The position numbers and the translations under genes were made by a program. A DNA stretch of 64,000 nucleotides from Hericium rajendrae (Eukaryota; Basidiomycota; Agaricomycetes; Russulales; Hericiaceae): the NCBI GenBank assembly GCA_033439255.1, contig CM065891.1, forward strand, positions 620,001 to 684,000, read 5' to 3'. The notes under the pieces were generated by a model that saw only the letters and a list, made by a program, of their open reading frames with translations, made no database searches and was not told where the DNA came from. Below, one piece after another: positions 33,328 to 44,800 of the stretch; within the stretch, counting starts at the first letter, position 1; every line of letters begins with the position of its first letter.

Positions 33328-34984
33328 GGCTGCCAGCCCAGATTGAAAGTACTACTTTCATCATATATTTCTATGCATCTTTCATTCGTTCTAACACCAT
33401 ATAGACCAGTCATAGTATCTCGTTAGATAGCCGCTTGTCCTGTTTCGGCGGCAAGCTATCATTACTTATATACTAAGTACGCGATCTCTAAAATACAGAT
33501 GATTCTGGCTCTACGTTCTGATGGCCGGCAGTCCGGAAGGCCCTGAAAGCCCTGAAAGCCCTGAAAGCCCTGAACTTGCACGATATCCACCGTCCTGAGC
33601 ATGATTTGAACATACCTGAGGACTGAAGGCTGAAGCGTCCTGAAGCGCGCTGAAGTGTCCTGAAACTGCCTTATATAGCATCTTTCAGTGTCATCAGGAT
33701 GTCCGACAAAATACTGATGCATGTTAGCCAAGCGTGTCCCGCGTACATCTTCCGACGAGATTAGCTTGTAAGTGTCAACCAGCTCACCTATGCAGTCCGC
33801 GACCTTTGGATCATGAAGGAGTAGAGCACGAAGATTTGCAGCCTGGGCAGATGTATACATATATGTGGATTCAAGTTCACCTGTGAGGATGAAAACATCA
33901 GAAAAATTAGAAATCTATATAGCTCAGGACTAAAGTATGTGTCCTAGCATAGTGCTATGAGATCTATATAGCCACTCTTGTATCTATGTAGAGCTATGCA
34001 CATTATGATAGCCTTCATAGCAGTAGGCAGAAGGTATATAGACCTATGTACCTGTAAGCCATTACTATCAGAGCTATGTACCACCATAGCCTTGCTATGA
34101 ACTCTATCAGCCCTATGTCAGATATGGTAGACTTCATAATCACAAGCCAAATTGATTGATTTCATTAAATGAGGGACTTCTGACTTCCAAAAAAAGTTTA
34201 CTGATATTTAGGAATACAATTACAAGAACTAGTCTACAGCTACAGAAACTAATTGTAATTATGAATATAATTCAGCAGCATTGTGTGCACGTAGATTACG
34301 GCCATGCGCGCATCATGTAGCAGTCGCGCGCGGCCTGCTGACGTGGCATGTGACAGCACTGTCACGCGCGGGCTGCTGCTTGCTGCACTGCCATAAAGTG
34401 GCTGCCGAGGTGCATGCGCGTGGCGTTATGGTCGCGCGCATGCGCTGACGATGCACGCGAGGTGCGGCAAAGGGCCGAGACACTGCGCGGACGGCGCGGA
34501 TATGGCGCAAATGGCGCGGACATGGCGCGGACACGGCGCGGATGGCGCAGACACGGCGCGGACACGGCGCAGAGCGCGCAGATGTAGCGCGGATGGCGTG
34601 AGGCGGCGCAGGAAATGTAGAGGCGGCGCAGAAGGCGTAGAGGCCGCGGGGACTGCGCGAAGGCCGCGTGGACTGCACGAAGACGGCAGGGAGTGCAGGA
34701 AGGCGGCGGGGAGTGCGGAAGGCAGCGGGGAGTGCGTGAAGGCGGCGCGGAGGGCGTGGAGACGGCGCGGAAGGCGTGGAGACGGCGCGGACGGCACGGA
34801 GGCGGTGCGGACGGCATGGAGGCGACGCGGATGGCGGGGAGGCGGCCTAGAAGGCGTGAAAGCGGCAGGGACTGCGCAGGCGCAGCGCAGAGGACAGTGG
34901 CGCGGCGGGGACTGCGCGAAGGCGGCCAGGACTGCGCGAAGGCGGCGGAGAGTGCGCGAAGGCGGCGGCGAGTGCGTTGAAGCG

Positions 34985-35117
34985 GTGGACAGGGCGCAGA
35001 CGCGGCGGACAGGGCGCAGACGCGGCGGACAGGGCGCAGACGCGGCGGACAGGGCGCAGACGCGGCGGACAGGGCGCAGACGCGGCGGACAGGGCGCAGA
35101 CGCGGCGGACAGGGCAC
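34985..35117. repeat. 20-bp minisatellite in element A
   Basis: The unit CGCGGCGGACAGGGCGCAGA is repeated about 6.8 times without gaps; the first and last units are variant. It sits in the GC-rich block (34440-35600). The long open frames across this block on both strands follow from its base composition and are not called as genes. Confidence 0.95.
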
Positions 35118-35621
35118 GCAGTGTCGGGGCCGTGCACATGAGAGCCGCGCGCTCAACGACGTGGCCAGCGCGGGCGGCCGACGTCGTACACGAGGTGCCC
35201 GCGCTGTGCATCTCGCGTCGCGGCTGCCCGCACGACGTCCCGCGACGGCCAGCGTTGTGCACGGGCGGGGCCATGCACCCACAGGCGGGCGCGGGCAAGC
35301 ACACGCAGATGGACGCAGGCGGGACCGTACGGCGTGCGTAAGCAAGCAAGACCATGCGCACGCTGTCGCCAGCACGCGAGGCTGGCTGTACGCAGTCGCC
35401 GGCGTGCGAGGACGTGCGCAGGTGCGTGCGCGCTGGCGGGCTCGTGCACAGGCGTGCGCGCTCGCGGTGGGGTGTACATGTTGGTGGACGTGTGCGCGTT
35501 GGCGAAACACGCCAGGGCGGCACGACGGAGATGCATGGCGTGGCGGCGGCGGTATGCGTACGGGGAGTGGAAGTCGTGGGGGGTGGGACATGGGGGCCGG
35601 GGGCGTGGAGTGACGAATAAC

Positions 35622-35655
35622 GGGAGTATCGCACCGTAAAACGGGCGATACTCCC
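35622..35655. other. Stem-loop in element A
   Basis: The arms GGGAGTATCGC and GCGATACTCCC flank a CCGTAAAACGG core that pairs as well. It marks the edge of the GC-rich block, about 45 nt from a minus-strand GTGAGT donor. Related stem-loops stand at 13663 and 55255. Confidence 0.85.
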
Positions 35656-35667
35656 TGTATTAGTGCA

Positions 35668-35880
35668 TTACAAAGAAAATAAAACCGATTTTAACTCACC
35701 TGGAGCCTTTAGCTCGCTCGCTACCCATCCGGCCGGTGTTGAATCGTCGAGAGAGGGACGAGGACGAGAGGAGGGACGAGGTTGGTTGAAGATGGAGCAA
35801 AAGTTGAAGACCTTCGTACTGGACTTGACGCGCATTCGCTGCTTCAGCCACCGAACGGGCGAGTCTACGGTTTCCGACAC
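35668..35880 (-). other. Possible first exon inside element A
   Basis: On minus an ATG opens MSETVDSPVRWLKQR and continues to a Ser/Pro/Arg-rich stretch ending at a strong donor (CTCCAG|GTGAGTT, ~35697). Element B has a homologous stretch in the same place (about 55500-55330, ending ATAAG|GTGAGTA), which supports a real, once-shared exon. No second exon can be found past the GC-rich block, so the gene is probably decayed. Confidence 0.4.
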
Positions 35881-38800
35881 TCAGCAAATCATATAAAATC
35901 GCATTAAATTCGGAAAAAACACAGCAAGCGTAGATAGTTTATAAAATAACAATCAATGAGCTACATAACTATCTACTGTACAGTGCATCTATGGATAGGC
36001 AAAGTAAGTCAGTAAAGTCTAGATTCGTAGCCTTTCTCGCGACACACGGCCGCGCGCGGCAGCCACATTTGTGGCTCCGACCGGGCACGTCCGCGCTCAG
36101 CTATATAAACCTCGCGCAATGCGCGTCGTCTTTCTCTCTTCAACCACTACCTTCTCCCTTCGTTTCGGGCTTGCTCTCAACTTGTACTTCTTTTTTCAAC
36201 GTTCGGTAAGTCTTTGTTCTTTATATTTGCTAACTCATGCTTATCTTATATCTTTGTTCTGTTATAGGTTATACTTTTGTTATATGGTCTTGGTGAGTCT
36301 CACTCTTTTACTGACTATTACTTAGATTTTTAGGTTTTATTTTCGCTTTTTGTAGTCTTTGTATATTGACTTGTTATTTTTCTAGTGTTAGTAATATATA
36401 TATGTTTGTAGTTAGTTATGAGATTTTGTAATAGATTAGAATGATAAATATAATTTAATTTGCTCAGTCCTCTTGATATTGTTATATGTGTGATTATTTA
36501 TTTTATTTAAAGTATATCTAGATATATTATTCAGTCAAGCTATAATTTGAATAGCTTTAATAGGCTCTATTGCTTGGATAGATATGTAAAGTCTACCTAT
36601 CCAATATAGTACATATAGATATAATAGCTCTGATAATTGTTATAGCTAGGCATTCTATTATAGCTTCATAGTTAGCTATGATAGCTATGATAGTAGTTCA
36701 TAGCACCCCCTTCAGCTCTATAGCATCTTATAGTACTCCATAGCTCTCCCCCTGAGCTATGAGAGCTATGTAGTAAAGGGAGGTGCTATGGACCTATGAC
36801 TTCTATATAAGATATGTAGAACTATGTAGGACCTGCATATTTTTCTGATGAAGTCAGTGGACAGGATATCGAGACAGGCACAAAAACAGACCGAACTTCA
36901 TGTTTGTGTTCTGACGTCAGCAGGAAATGGATGTATCGCTCGAAGAAAGGGGCGCTGTGAGCGTGGACAGGGCCAAAAAGCTCCAACATGTCGTCAATGT
37001 GAAGAGATACGTGATGGATTGGCTTGATCTTGGTGCCCTTATAGAGTATCTTGAGTTGACGAAGATACCGGTAGATGTATGTACGGTATGAGGCGATGTG
37101 ATTCATCGAGATGGCGTGCATGTTGGCTATCTTCACTGCACGAACCAAGTCCATGAAGTTTGACAGCATATCCTTTTCCCGTTGAGTTGCATCCACGCTA
37201 CCCCATAACCGAATGAGAGAAATAGGTAAATGTATGGTGCATATGACACGCCAATGATTTGCGCTTAATTTTCCCTGCTGCGAAGTGCCCCAGTCGTGGG
37301 GTGCGGGACTGACCCAGGACAGGATGATCGTGCGTTTCATGTCCTCGTGCACAATGGTCATGATCTCTTGTCCGAGGATGTGCTTATCTTTTTCTGTAGG
37401 GGACTCTGTTTCTAAGAGCGGCACATTTTCGTCCGTCTGAGAAACCTGATTAGAAGTATCTTAATACAGAGAGAGAAATGCTTACCCAGACTTTGAGGCG
37501 TGCATATAGTCCATCCTTAGTCCCATCCGTCGAGAGTCCCCAATCAAAGCATAGGAATCTCAAGCCCAACCTAGTCATCGCCTTCTTTACGGTCGACTCC
37601 ACAAGGCATCGAGCCAGTTGGTCCGTTCCGGTCATTACCATTGCCTTATCAGCCTCAGTTCGGTGCTCGATAGAAAGATCGTCTTGGTTAGCAGAAGTGC
37701 TATCTTCGGTGATCGCACCAATTGACGAAGAAGAGGCGGCGGTGGTGACTGAAAGGGCAGATAATGTCGATTCTTGTGATTCAGTAACCTCCATGTCAAC
37801 AGCAGAAACTCGAGCTTCTGTCTGCGGCAGATAAAGGTTGATATCTTTCTTTTCTTTGGTTTGTCTCTGTAGATCCATTAGATACCGTGATACGCAGTTA
37901 TCTGTACACTTACCCATTTTACAATATTTGCTGCGAGTTGTGCTTTTGCCCCGGCAAAACGTAAGTCATTGTAATAGCAGATATACCATAGAATGTCTCG
38001 AACATATCGGCGGCCACAGAGCTTCGCTTGAAGGTCAGACGGATTGTCCCGTATGAGCTTCATGCAGTGCTGTAGCGTGTCTTCGTCCGGTCTCTTTACA
38101 GTGACAGTTCCAATGGCCAGACCATCACTGCCTTCCAATTTAACGTTGATGCCCCATACTTGCCTGCAGTGGGTCTGGAACAGCCCCAAGTCGAGTGCGT
38201 GCATGGAGTCGATCGTGATGTATTTGACAGGGTTCCAATACGGCAGCCGGTAGAGAGGTGACCAACGAACACCATTGGTGTTGAATAGAATCCTCTGATC
38301 TGTGGTATTCTTGGCATCTCTCCATTGCTTTGCAAAATGCCGATCGTCTCTAGGATCGCGCTTCGGCCAGGTGTGTTTGTCGATATTCTCAATATCCTGG
38401 ATTTCTAGGCGGCAACATGTGCAGAAGTATTTGGATGTAGCAGAGCCATATCTGGCAACTTGTTGCACAGCAAGCATATCGGAGACAAGGGGAACAACCA
38501 TGATCTTGGCCAGCTGGCCCTTCTTATACTTGGCGATACGAGAGATCCAGACTCCAGGATTCCAAAACTGAAGTAGTTCATCAACCAAGAGCTCCAGAGT
38601 GTGATTGATCTGCTTGATTGACGGCTTATTTGGGCCCGGAATAACACCCGCCAGGAACATGTTCTCAGGTAGGTAGCGAAGATGTGGAGGAAGATTCATG
38701 AGAACCAGCCAGATTCCCGTCGATGAAACCGTCTGCTTCGCCTCCTTCATATGATATGGGTTGAAGCTATCGACGGCCAGGTTGAACATAAACCGACCTT

Positions 38801-39370
38801 CCCCGGGTGGTCCTGGCAAAAAGGGTCGGCGGTCTGGACCCAATACGCCGCGATAAATGGCCCCATCCCAGATATCGTGCATGGGTTCGCCAGTATGATG
38901 GCATGGATGATCTATGATATCCTCCAAACCAGGTCGAGAGAGCAAGCGACCCAACCAGTGCTTCATATCTTGGCAGACGTACTTGCGACGTGGAACTTTG
39001 TATGTGCGTGGGCCGATTGTGGTATCTCGCCACAACGGAACACCGCATGGGTTCGATTCCGATGTCGGTTTGTGCGTACACGTGTCCGGCATGGAGTCGG
39101 AGCCAGGTGAGTAGTCGTAAAGGCAATAGCATGTGGGACAGCAGAGGTATGTATGGGTAACGGGGTCAAGGCGATATCGATTGACAATGGTGCGAGGTTC
39201 CTTGGGAATGGATTCAGCTTCTTTCTGCATAGCCTTTGAGGAGCGAAGAACACAGCGCATCCCGGCAAGAAGGATCTGAGTGACACGTCGAGGGAGTTGA
39301 AATAGGATATGCATTGTGAGGACTGTGATGAGCACGGCAATACGTTGATGTGCCCTTTAGTGCGCCTTGC

Positions 39371-40332
39371 TACGGCATTGCCCACTCCCCGCTTCCTTGC
39401 CCGTCCTGCTCCACTTCACCTCAGCCGCACCAAGTCCGCCCACCGCGACGTTGCTCCCCGCACAGGACAAGCGCCCCCATGGGTTCGGGACCGACCGGGT
39501 CAGACTAAAGCCGGTGTCCCGTGGTCCGATACACCGAACGGGCCGGAGATCAACCGGCCGGATGAGTCAGCAGCACAGGAACAGAAGCACGCCCAGAGAA
39601 CCAGCCGGCTCAATCAACATGCCCTCGAACGCCCACACGCCCCCGGATCACGAGCGGCGCCCGCGACAGTGCGCTACTGACGTCATCCCAGCCATTCCAG
39701 CTCGACGCGCCCGCTGTTCCTGACGCATGCCCCGGGCGATGTTGTAAGGTGGCGCCTTTGATTCGCTCGTACCATGCGCATGCCCTCTGCCCTGCACGGG
39801 CTGAGCCGCAACAACTCCACTTGCCAAGGGACCCGGAGCAGGCAGGATCAGGAAGGAATTGGAGATTGGGTCAGTCAGCGGGAGGTTGTCGTAGAAAGTC
39901 ACGCCGGGCCGCCTGAGGCAGCCTTGCCCATTTGTACCGTAGCTACTGACTTGGAGAATCAGAACGGAGTTGGCCCTTTTCCCCTCAGAGCTCAGACCTC
40001 ACAAAGCCCGTCGTTTGACGTTCTCACCGCCAGCTTCTAAGCACATCTCAGACGTAGCCCTTCTCGCTTTCTCGTTTCGCTCATCGTATTCGTCGTACTC
40101 GTTGTCATGCCGTTATCTACAAGCCGTATCACCTAAGACCCATGAGTCTTGTCATACCATCATCGTCCCTAGCAGAACCGCGTCAGAAGTCACCCGCACG
40201 CAGCAAGCTCGCCCTCCGCAGTCTTGCTCCCCTACCCGTAGTACGGTCACCCGTCAGCTACACGTCCCGGCGCTCCCCTCTTGAGATACTTGGTCCCCTC
40301 GCACCCCCCGGTACTCTGTTGGTTTGGTTTTG
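39371..40332 (+). other. Left part of the Ty3/Gypsy element, probably including its 5' LTR
   Basis: If element B (40333-56625) and one TG are removed, this DNA joins the Gypsy leader at 56626. It has a CT-rich stretch with TCGTTTCGCTCATCG (~40060-40110), typical of transcription starts in fungal LTRs. With no second LTR in the window the limits cannot be set. The CACTA gene stops at its left edge. An open frame at 39400-39680 has no recognisable domain, and I do not call it. Confidence 0.5.
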
Positions 40333-41804
40333 CATCTGAAAAATCACAATTTCATATAGCCTAGTGTTGATTTATATGTCCTATCATAGTGCCATGAGGT
40401 CTATCACTATCTATGTAGCCATCTTTCTCACCTATGTAAGGCTATGAGGCCTATCATAGCTTATATAGCAGTAGTTAGACACTATACAGTGCTATATATT
40501 CCTAAGGGGCAGCTATAGCTGCTATATAAACTCACTGGCTTGCTATGGTCCCTATGACCCCTATAGTGAGGTATGGATACTAATATCATTATCTCAAGTC
40601 AACTAGGTACGAAAATTATAGAGTCAAAATCAATTATATTCAATACAATTACTTCCTACTACAATCAAGTACACTACAAAATAATACAGTGCATGCGTGC
40701 ACAGTGGCACGCGGCATGCACAGGTAGAGCCGTGTGCAGGCACGTGCGCGCTGGCAGGGCATGACAAGGGCGCGTATGCGCACGAGGCGCGGCGGGCGCG
40801 CGCGGCGCGATAGTCATGCACACGGCACAGCAGTCGCGCACGAGGCACAGCAGCCCTGTGCCGAAGCGCTGGGCCCGTGCGCGAGGTGCTGGAGGCGCTG
40901 TGGCCGTGTGCACTGGCGTCGGGCTGCGGCGGGCCCGTATGCGAGATGCGGGGTGTGCGCTGAAGACGCAGTGCACGGTGCATCCATGCGCGAAGTATTG
41001 AGGACGTGCGCAAGGCACGGCAGGCGAACGCAAGGCGCCCCATGCCCGCGAGGCGTGTGAGCCCGTGCGTGAAGTGCTGGCTGCCGCTGGCCCATGCGCG
41101 ACGTGCAGCGGGATGTGAGGGGCGGGCATGAGGCGCGGCGGGCATGCGCGGGGCATGAGGCGGCCGCTGGCTCGTGCCCAAGGTGAGGTGAAGGGCGATA
41201 TGGTGCAGTGGGGCGCCGCGGGGCGTGGCGAATGTGCGCTCGGCGTGGCGGGCATGCACAGGACGTGGCGGGCATGCGCGGGACGTGGCGGGTGTGCATG
41301 AGGCAGGCGTGAGTGTAGCCATTTAGCTAAACATATTGGTAGGTGCCACCTGCCACAATGAATAATGGTCGGTGATCCACCATTGGTGACTTGCCATGTA
41401 TTTAGTTAAATGTACATATGTACATTTAGCTAAATGTACATATGTACATTTAGCTAAATGTCCAAGTGCCATTTAACTATATGCATTAGTCTTATCTTGC
41501 CCAAAGACTCATAATCTAATCTGTTCATCACAGCCCTCTTCCGAAACAGAAGATCAAACAAATACTGAAAAGGACAAAAACATGATATTGCATTCAAAAA
41601 TGGAGGTATTCTATGATTTTGTCGGATAGTGCGATAAGATAACAGAGGCAAAATACTACGTCATAAGATGTTCGAGGAAGCATGCAAGATCCAGATAGAA
41701 ACGATCAGGGCAGGAGAGAAATGGAAAGCTCAACAAAATGAACACGAGAATGGCAGAGGCTGTGGAGCAATAGGGACTAAAGACAATAGAGGAATCTACA
41801 CACC

Positions 41805-44800
41805 TCAGCCAAGCCAGAAGTCATCCTCCTCTCGCACCTCAACCTCAACCTCGATCTGAGTTACTGGGGGTGCGTCTAGACCTTCATCCCCGTCATCCCA
41901 CTGGTACGCTGTCCCATCTAGCACAGGCCTTGCCTTGCTTCTCACCGCAGCCCAACGCTCACTGAACTGAGCAGCCAGACAACGATACATTGCCGCTTGC
42001 TCAGCAGCATAGGCATGGAGGCCTTCCTTCAGGGCTAGATTGCCTGGTTCGTCAATGTTGCCTTCTCCATCAAGAGCAGCATCACGCCTGGCTGACCGGT
42101 CTTCCCAAAGTGAGGCCTCCATGGCGAATGTCTCCAGCACACACCTCATCTCCTCTTCTACACGCTGAACTTCTTCATGCCATCGAGCAGCGCACACCTT
42201 CGACTTTGCCCATTCCACGCGAAGAGCTGGAACAAAAGCGTAAGACAATAATGCCACAAGGCAATAGCTGAGACGACTTACCCTCTTGGAGATCTGGATC
42301 TGTCTCATCTGACGTGGTAGGGACAAGCTGCCAGATCCACGACACTGTGGGTGGAGCCTTTTTGCGGCTCGCTCGATTTCCTCTCCCCTGGCTGGCCTGA
42401 CTCCTTTCCATCTGCCTCCCTCGTCGCCCCCTACCTTGGCTCCCCCCCTGCATGCCCTGCGAGTGAGCATCATCATCGCCTTCATCTCCTGGCAAGGCAA
42501 TAACGTCCAATAGATCTTCATTGAGTGACCGAACGTCTTTGTCGTGGAGCTCGCAGAGATCATTCATCCAGGCTCCTCCTCCAGTTAGGCGCATCAAGGC
42601 CCAGTGAGCATGCTGGTACCGAAGCTTGTAAAGCTTCACCTGGTCATCGACCCGGGTTTGCATCTGCCTAGCTCTGGTGTTGGGACGTTGCCCTACTACA
42701 TTCTTGACTTTGAAGGCGTTGAAGAAGGTCCGCATGCGTAGGTGCCGCCGTAGCACCTCCAATGCATCCTGCGCTTCTGCCATTCGCAGCCGAGCCTCGA
42801 CTGCAGCAAGAGCAGGTGGACATGCTGCCTGTCGCGTCTCTGCACTCTCAAAGTCTGATGGCATCTTCAGCTCTGCTTCCTCAGCCTGAGCCTGGTCCAC
42901 AGCCGTTGCCGCACCGTCTTCAGCTTCATTGACACCAGCAGCTTGGGTCCCAGGCATATGAGTGGCCTGCTGCCTGCGAAAACGTCTAATCTTTCTTCTC
43001 AAGGCACGGCGGCGAGCATCAATGTCCGAGAGCTGGAGGGTAGTCGGAGATTTTGTTGCTCGTACTTCACTAAGGAGCATTCTCCTGTAATAAACAATCA
43101 GCGAAAGCAAGGGACCTCATTATAAAAGAACTCACTGAGCATGCTGGATCTCGATGCCCAGCAAAAGGAAAGACGATGGGCTGGTGTCATCCTCTACTTC
43201 TCCAGCAGCGCCCAAGGCAGCCTGCTCCCCGTCCTTGAGCTCCCGCTTTATCTGCGCCAACGTCTTCTCTACGAAAAGGTCAGGACCTGAAATCAGCATA
43301 AAGGAGAGAAGGTGACGCACTGGTGCATGGGGTTGCAAAAGGACTGGGCTTTTTCTTCTTGTCCGCATCCCATGCCGCAAACATTGCCTCCCAGGCATCG
43401 AGATCCTCTGGACGCTTATCGTGGAAGCCGGCCACCATCTGGTTAAATGCGTAACGAAAATCGATTGCATTCGGGATGGCCTCTAGCATCTTGCGAAGAA
43501 GAGATGAGCCTAAAGATGAGTCTTAGACAGTGGGCCAGAAAGAAAAGTTTGTAAAGACATATCCATTCCAACCACACGCCTCCAATTGGAGAACCCACAG
43601 AAGTCATCCAGTGTATCATGCCTGGAGCCAGGTCCCATCTCCTTGGTGCTAGCCGCCGCCCCGTTGAGCCATGCCCAATTCCTCTCTGGGCCCTCCAGCT
43701 CTGAGCGGCCCATCCCAACAGTTCGTCGCGATGAGTACTTGCTATGGCAAGACTCCTCATGGGCCTGCAGGTGGAACTCGGGAACCAAGAAGATCACGTC
43801 GGCCTGAGCCAAGGACTGCTGCATGTCACTAGGGAAGTCACCAATATGAGGCCAGAATTTCTTCTCCCACTGGCAGGCGAGGTCGTAAGAGGAGACCAGC
43901 GTCTTGATGACGACCCCCATAAGCGTGGACAGGAAGATGTAATCCATGTTGATATAGCTGTAGCAAGTCAGCACTAGGTCTGCAGATAAACACAGTGCGA
44001 AGACTAACCGTTCACCTTTCTGCAGATCCCCGATGCCATTTGGCCTCCAGAACTGATGGCGGCCGCAGGTGACCGCGCCCACCCCTGTAGCGGCCAGCCC
44101 TGTTGACCTCTTCAAGTTTGCCGTCGCCAATGCAGCAAATGCAACGCAAGTGCTGATCTGCAGAAGCCACATTAATTCGTGGCTGATAGGGATGGCGTGG
44201 TGCACTCACGTCCTCCTCGCTGGTATGCTCCACCACGTACGTCCCATAACCCTTGCTCTCCACGAAATATGCGAAGCCGCTGCCCAGCGACGGGTCGCGC
44301 TCCTCACTTGTGCGAAGGCGGCTTTTGAGTCTGAAGTTTGCATCCATAGCTAGGACCAGCCAGTACAAAAAGCTACGAAGTTTGCTTCAGACAAAAAACA
44401 TTGATCATGGAGTAGAATCAACTTACACAGTTTCAGGGGGTGCGTCCTGCCAGTTAGACGGCAGGTTAACCCCGGGGCGAGGGCAGGCCAGACACTGAAC
44501 AACGAGCTCTCCTGGCTTTGTCCCCTCAATCCCGCTAGGCTCCAAGCCCCTACCGGCACGCTTCAGCATCTTGATGAACCTCCACTCATGCATCATGAGC
44601 ATGAGCATAGGAAGGCGATCCTACAAGGGCAAAGCCATCAGCATTCGGGCCAAGCGTACAGCAAAGGCCATGGCCCGACGCACCGGTATCTTCAAAAGCC
44701 CAGCAGCATTGGTCAGGAGCTCGAGTGACTTGTAGTAGTCGTACCCCGACATTTTTCCTTGTAGATTCAAGGCATGAAACTGGCGCAGACAGGCCATGGT

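Larger units (their letters stand above)
27445..33719 (-). mobile_element. Plavaka transposon, copy 2 (inverted)
   Basis: It is the reverse complement of copy 1, 6276 bp, with the same CATCAGTA termini. Its outer end lies in the CACTA transposase gene, after the codons RGTRLANM read on minus. The two termini have non-matching 2-bp flanks (CC and CA), as do those of copy 1 (GG and TG); they match only after exchange of the spacer ends. Confidence 0.88.
20823..33720. repeat. 12.9-kb near-perfect inverted repeat (palindrome with 343-bp spacer)
   Basis: The left arm 20823-27101 is the reverse complement of the right arm 27445-33720. Positions x and y pair with x+y=54543 in the outer part and 54546 in the inner part; the difference is one 3-bp indel (GTC before AG at about 24797, left arm only). 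I saw only about five base substitutions, which give R/C, T/M, C/R, P/S and R/H changes in the encoded proteins. Identity is therefore about 99.9%. Each arm is one complete Plavaka transposon. Confidence 0.95.
33896..36850 (-). mobile_element. Element A: 2955-bp TIR transposon, non-autonomous
   Basis: The termini CATCAGAAAAAT / ATTTTTCTGATG are inverted, flanked by AA (33894-33895) and AA (36851-36852). It lies in an intron of the CACTA gene; without it and one AA the intron is about 54 nt, a normal fungal size. Both ends are packed with CTATGATAG / CTATATAG words (33930-34140, 36500-36840). Inside are a GC-rich block (34290-35620), a 34-nt stem-loop (35622-35655), one minus-strand exon, and a promoter-like stretch with TATATAAA (~36100) and a CT-rich start region. 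No transposase is present. Termini starting CATCAG suggest mobilisation by a Plavaka-type enzyme. Confidence 0.8.
33721..39370 (-). pseudogene. CACTA (En/Spm) Tnp2-type transposase, truncated at both ends
   Basis: Exons on minus: 39335-37915, ~37868-37492, ~37447-36892, then 33880-33721 after a 3-kb intron that contains element A. Conserved blocks are VDSFNPYHMKEAKQTVSS, ENMFLAGVIPGPNKPSIKQI, VPLVSDMLAVQQVARYGSAT, a Cys cluster (FCTCCRLEI), TIDSMHALDLGLFQTHCRQV, and in the later exons IHHVSLHIDDMLELFGPVHA and ANLRALLLHDPKVADCIGEL. This is the Tnp2 / Transposase_21 family, which moves CACTA elements. The N-terminus is missing at ~39350-39370, where Gypsy sequence begins, and the C-terminus is cut by Plavaka copy 2. 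A 7-bp insertion near 36912 shifts the frame before the last large intron. Confidence 0.82.

Noticed and set aside
20823-33720. Palindrome as an assembly artefact
   Set aside because: The arms differ by an indel and several substitutions, the spacer is unique, and the outer flanks differ, so two real copies are more likely. Long reads would settle it.
34362-35634. Very long open frames (up to ~409 codons) on both strands of the GC-rich block
   Set aside because: They are Arg/Ala/Pro repeats produced by GC-rich tandem DNA, open on several frames at once, with no domain. They follow from base composition.
39040-39070. GGGTTCGATTCC as a tRNA B box
   Set aside because: It lies inside the CACTA transposase coding sequence and has no A box or foldable arms nearby.
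40630-41322. Open frames of 190-230 codons in the GC-rich block of element B
   Set aside because: Same reason as in element A: repetitive His/Arg/Ala/Pro translations on overlapping frames.
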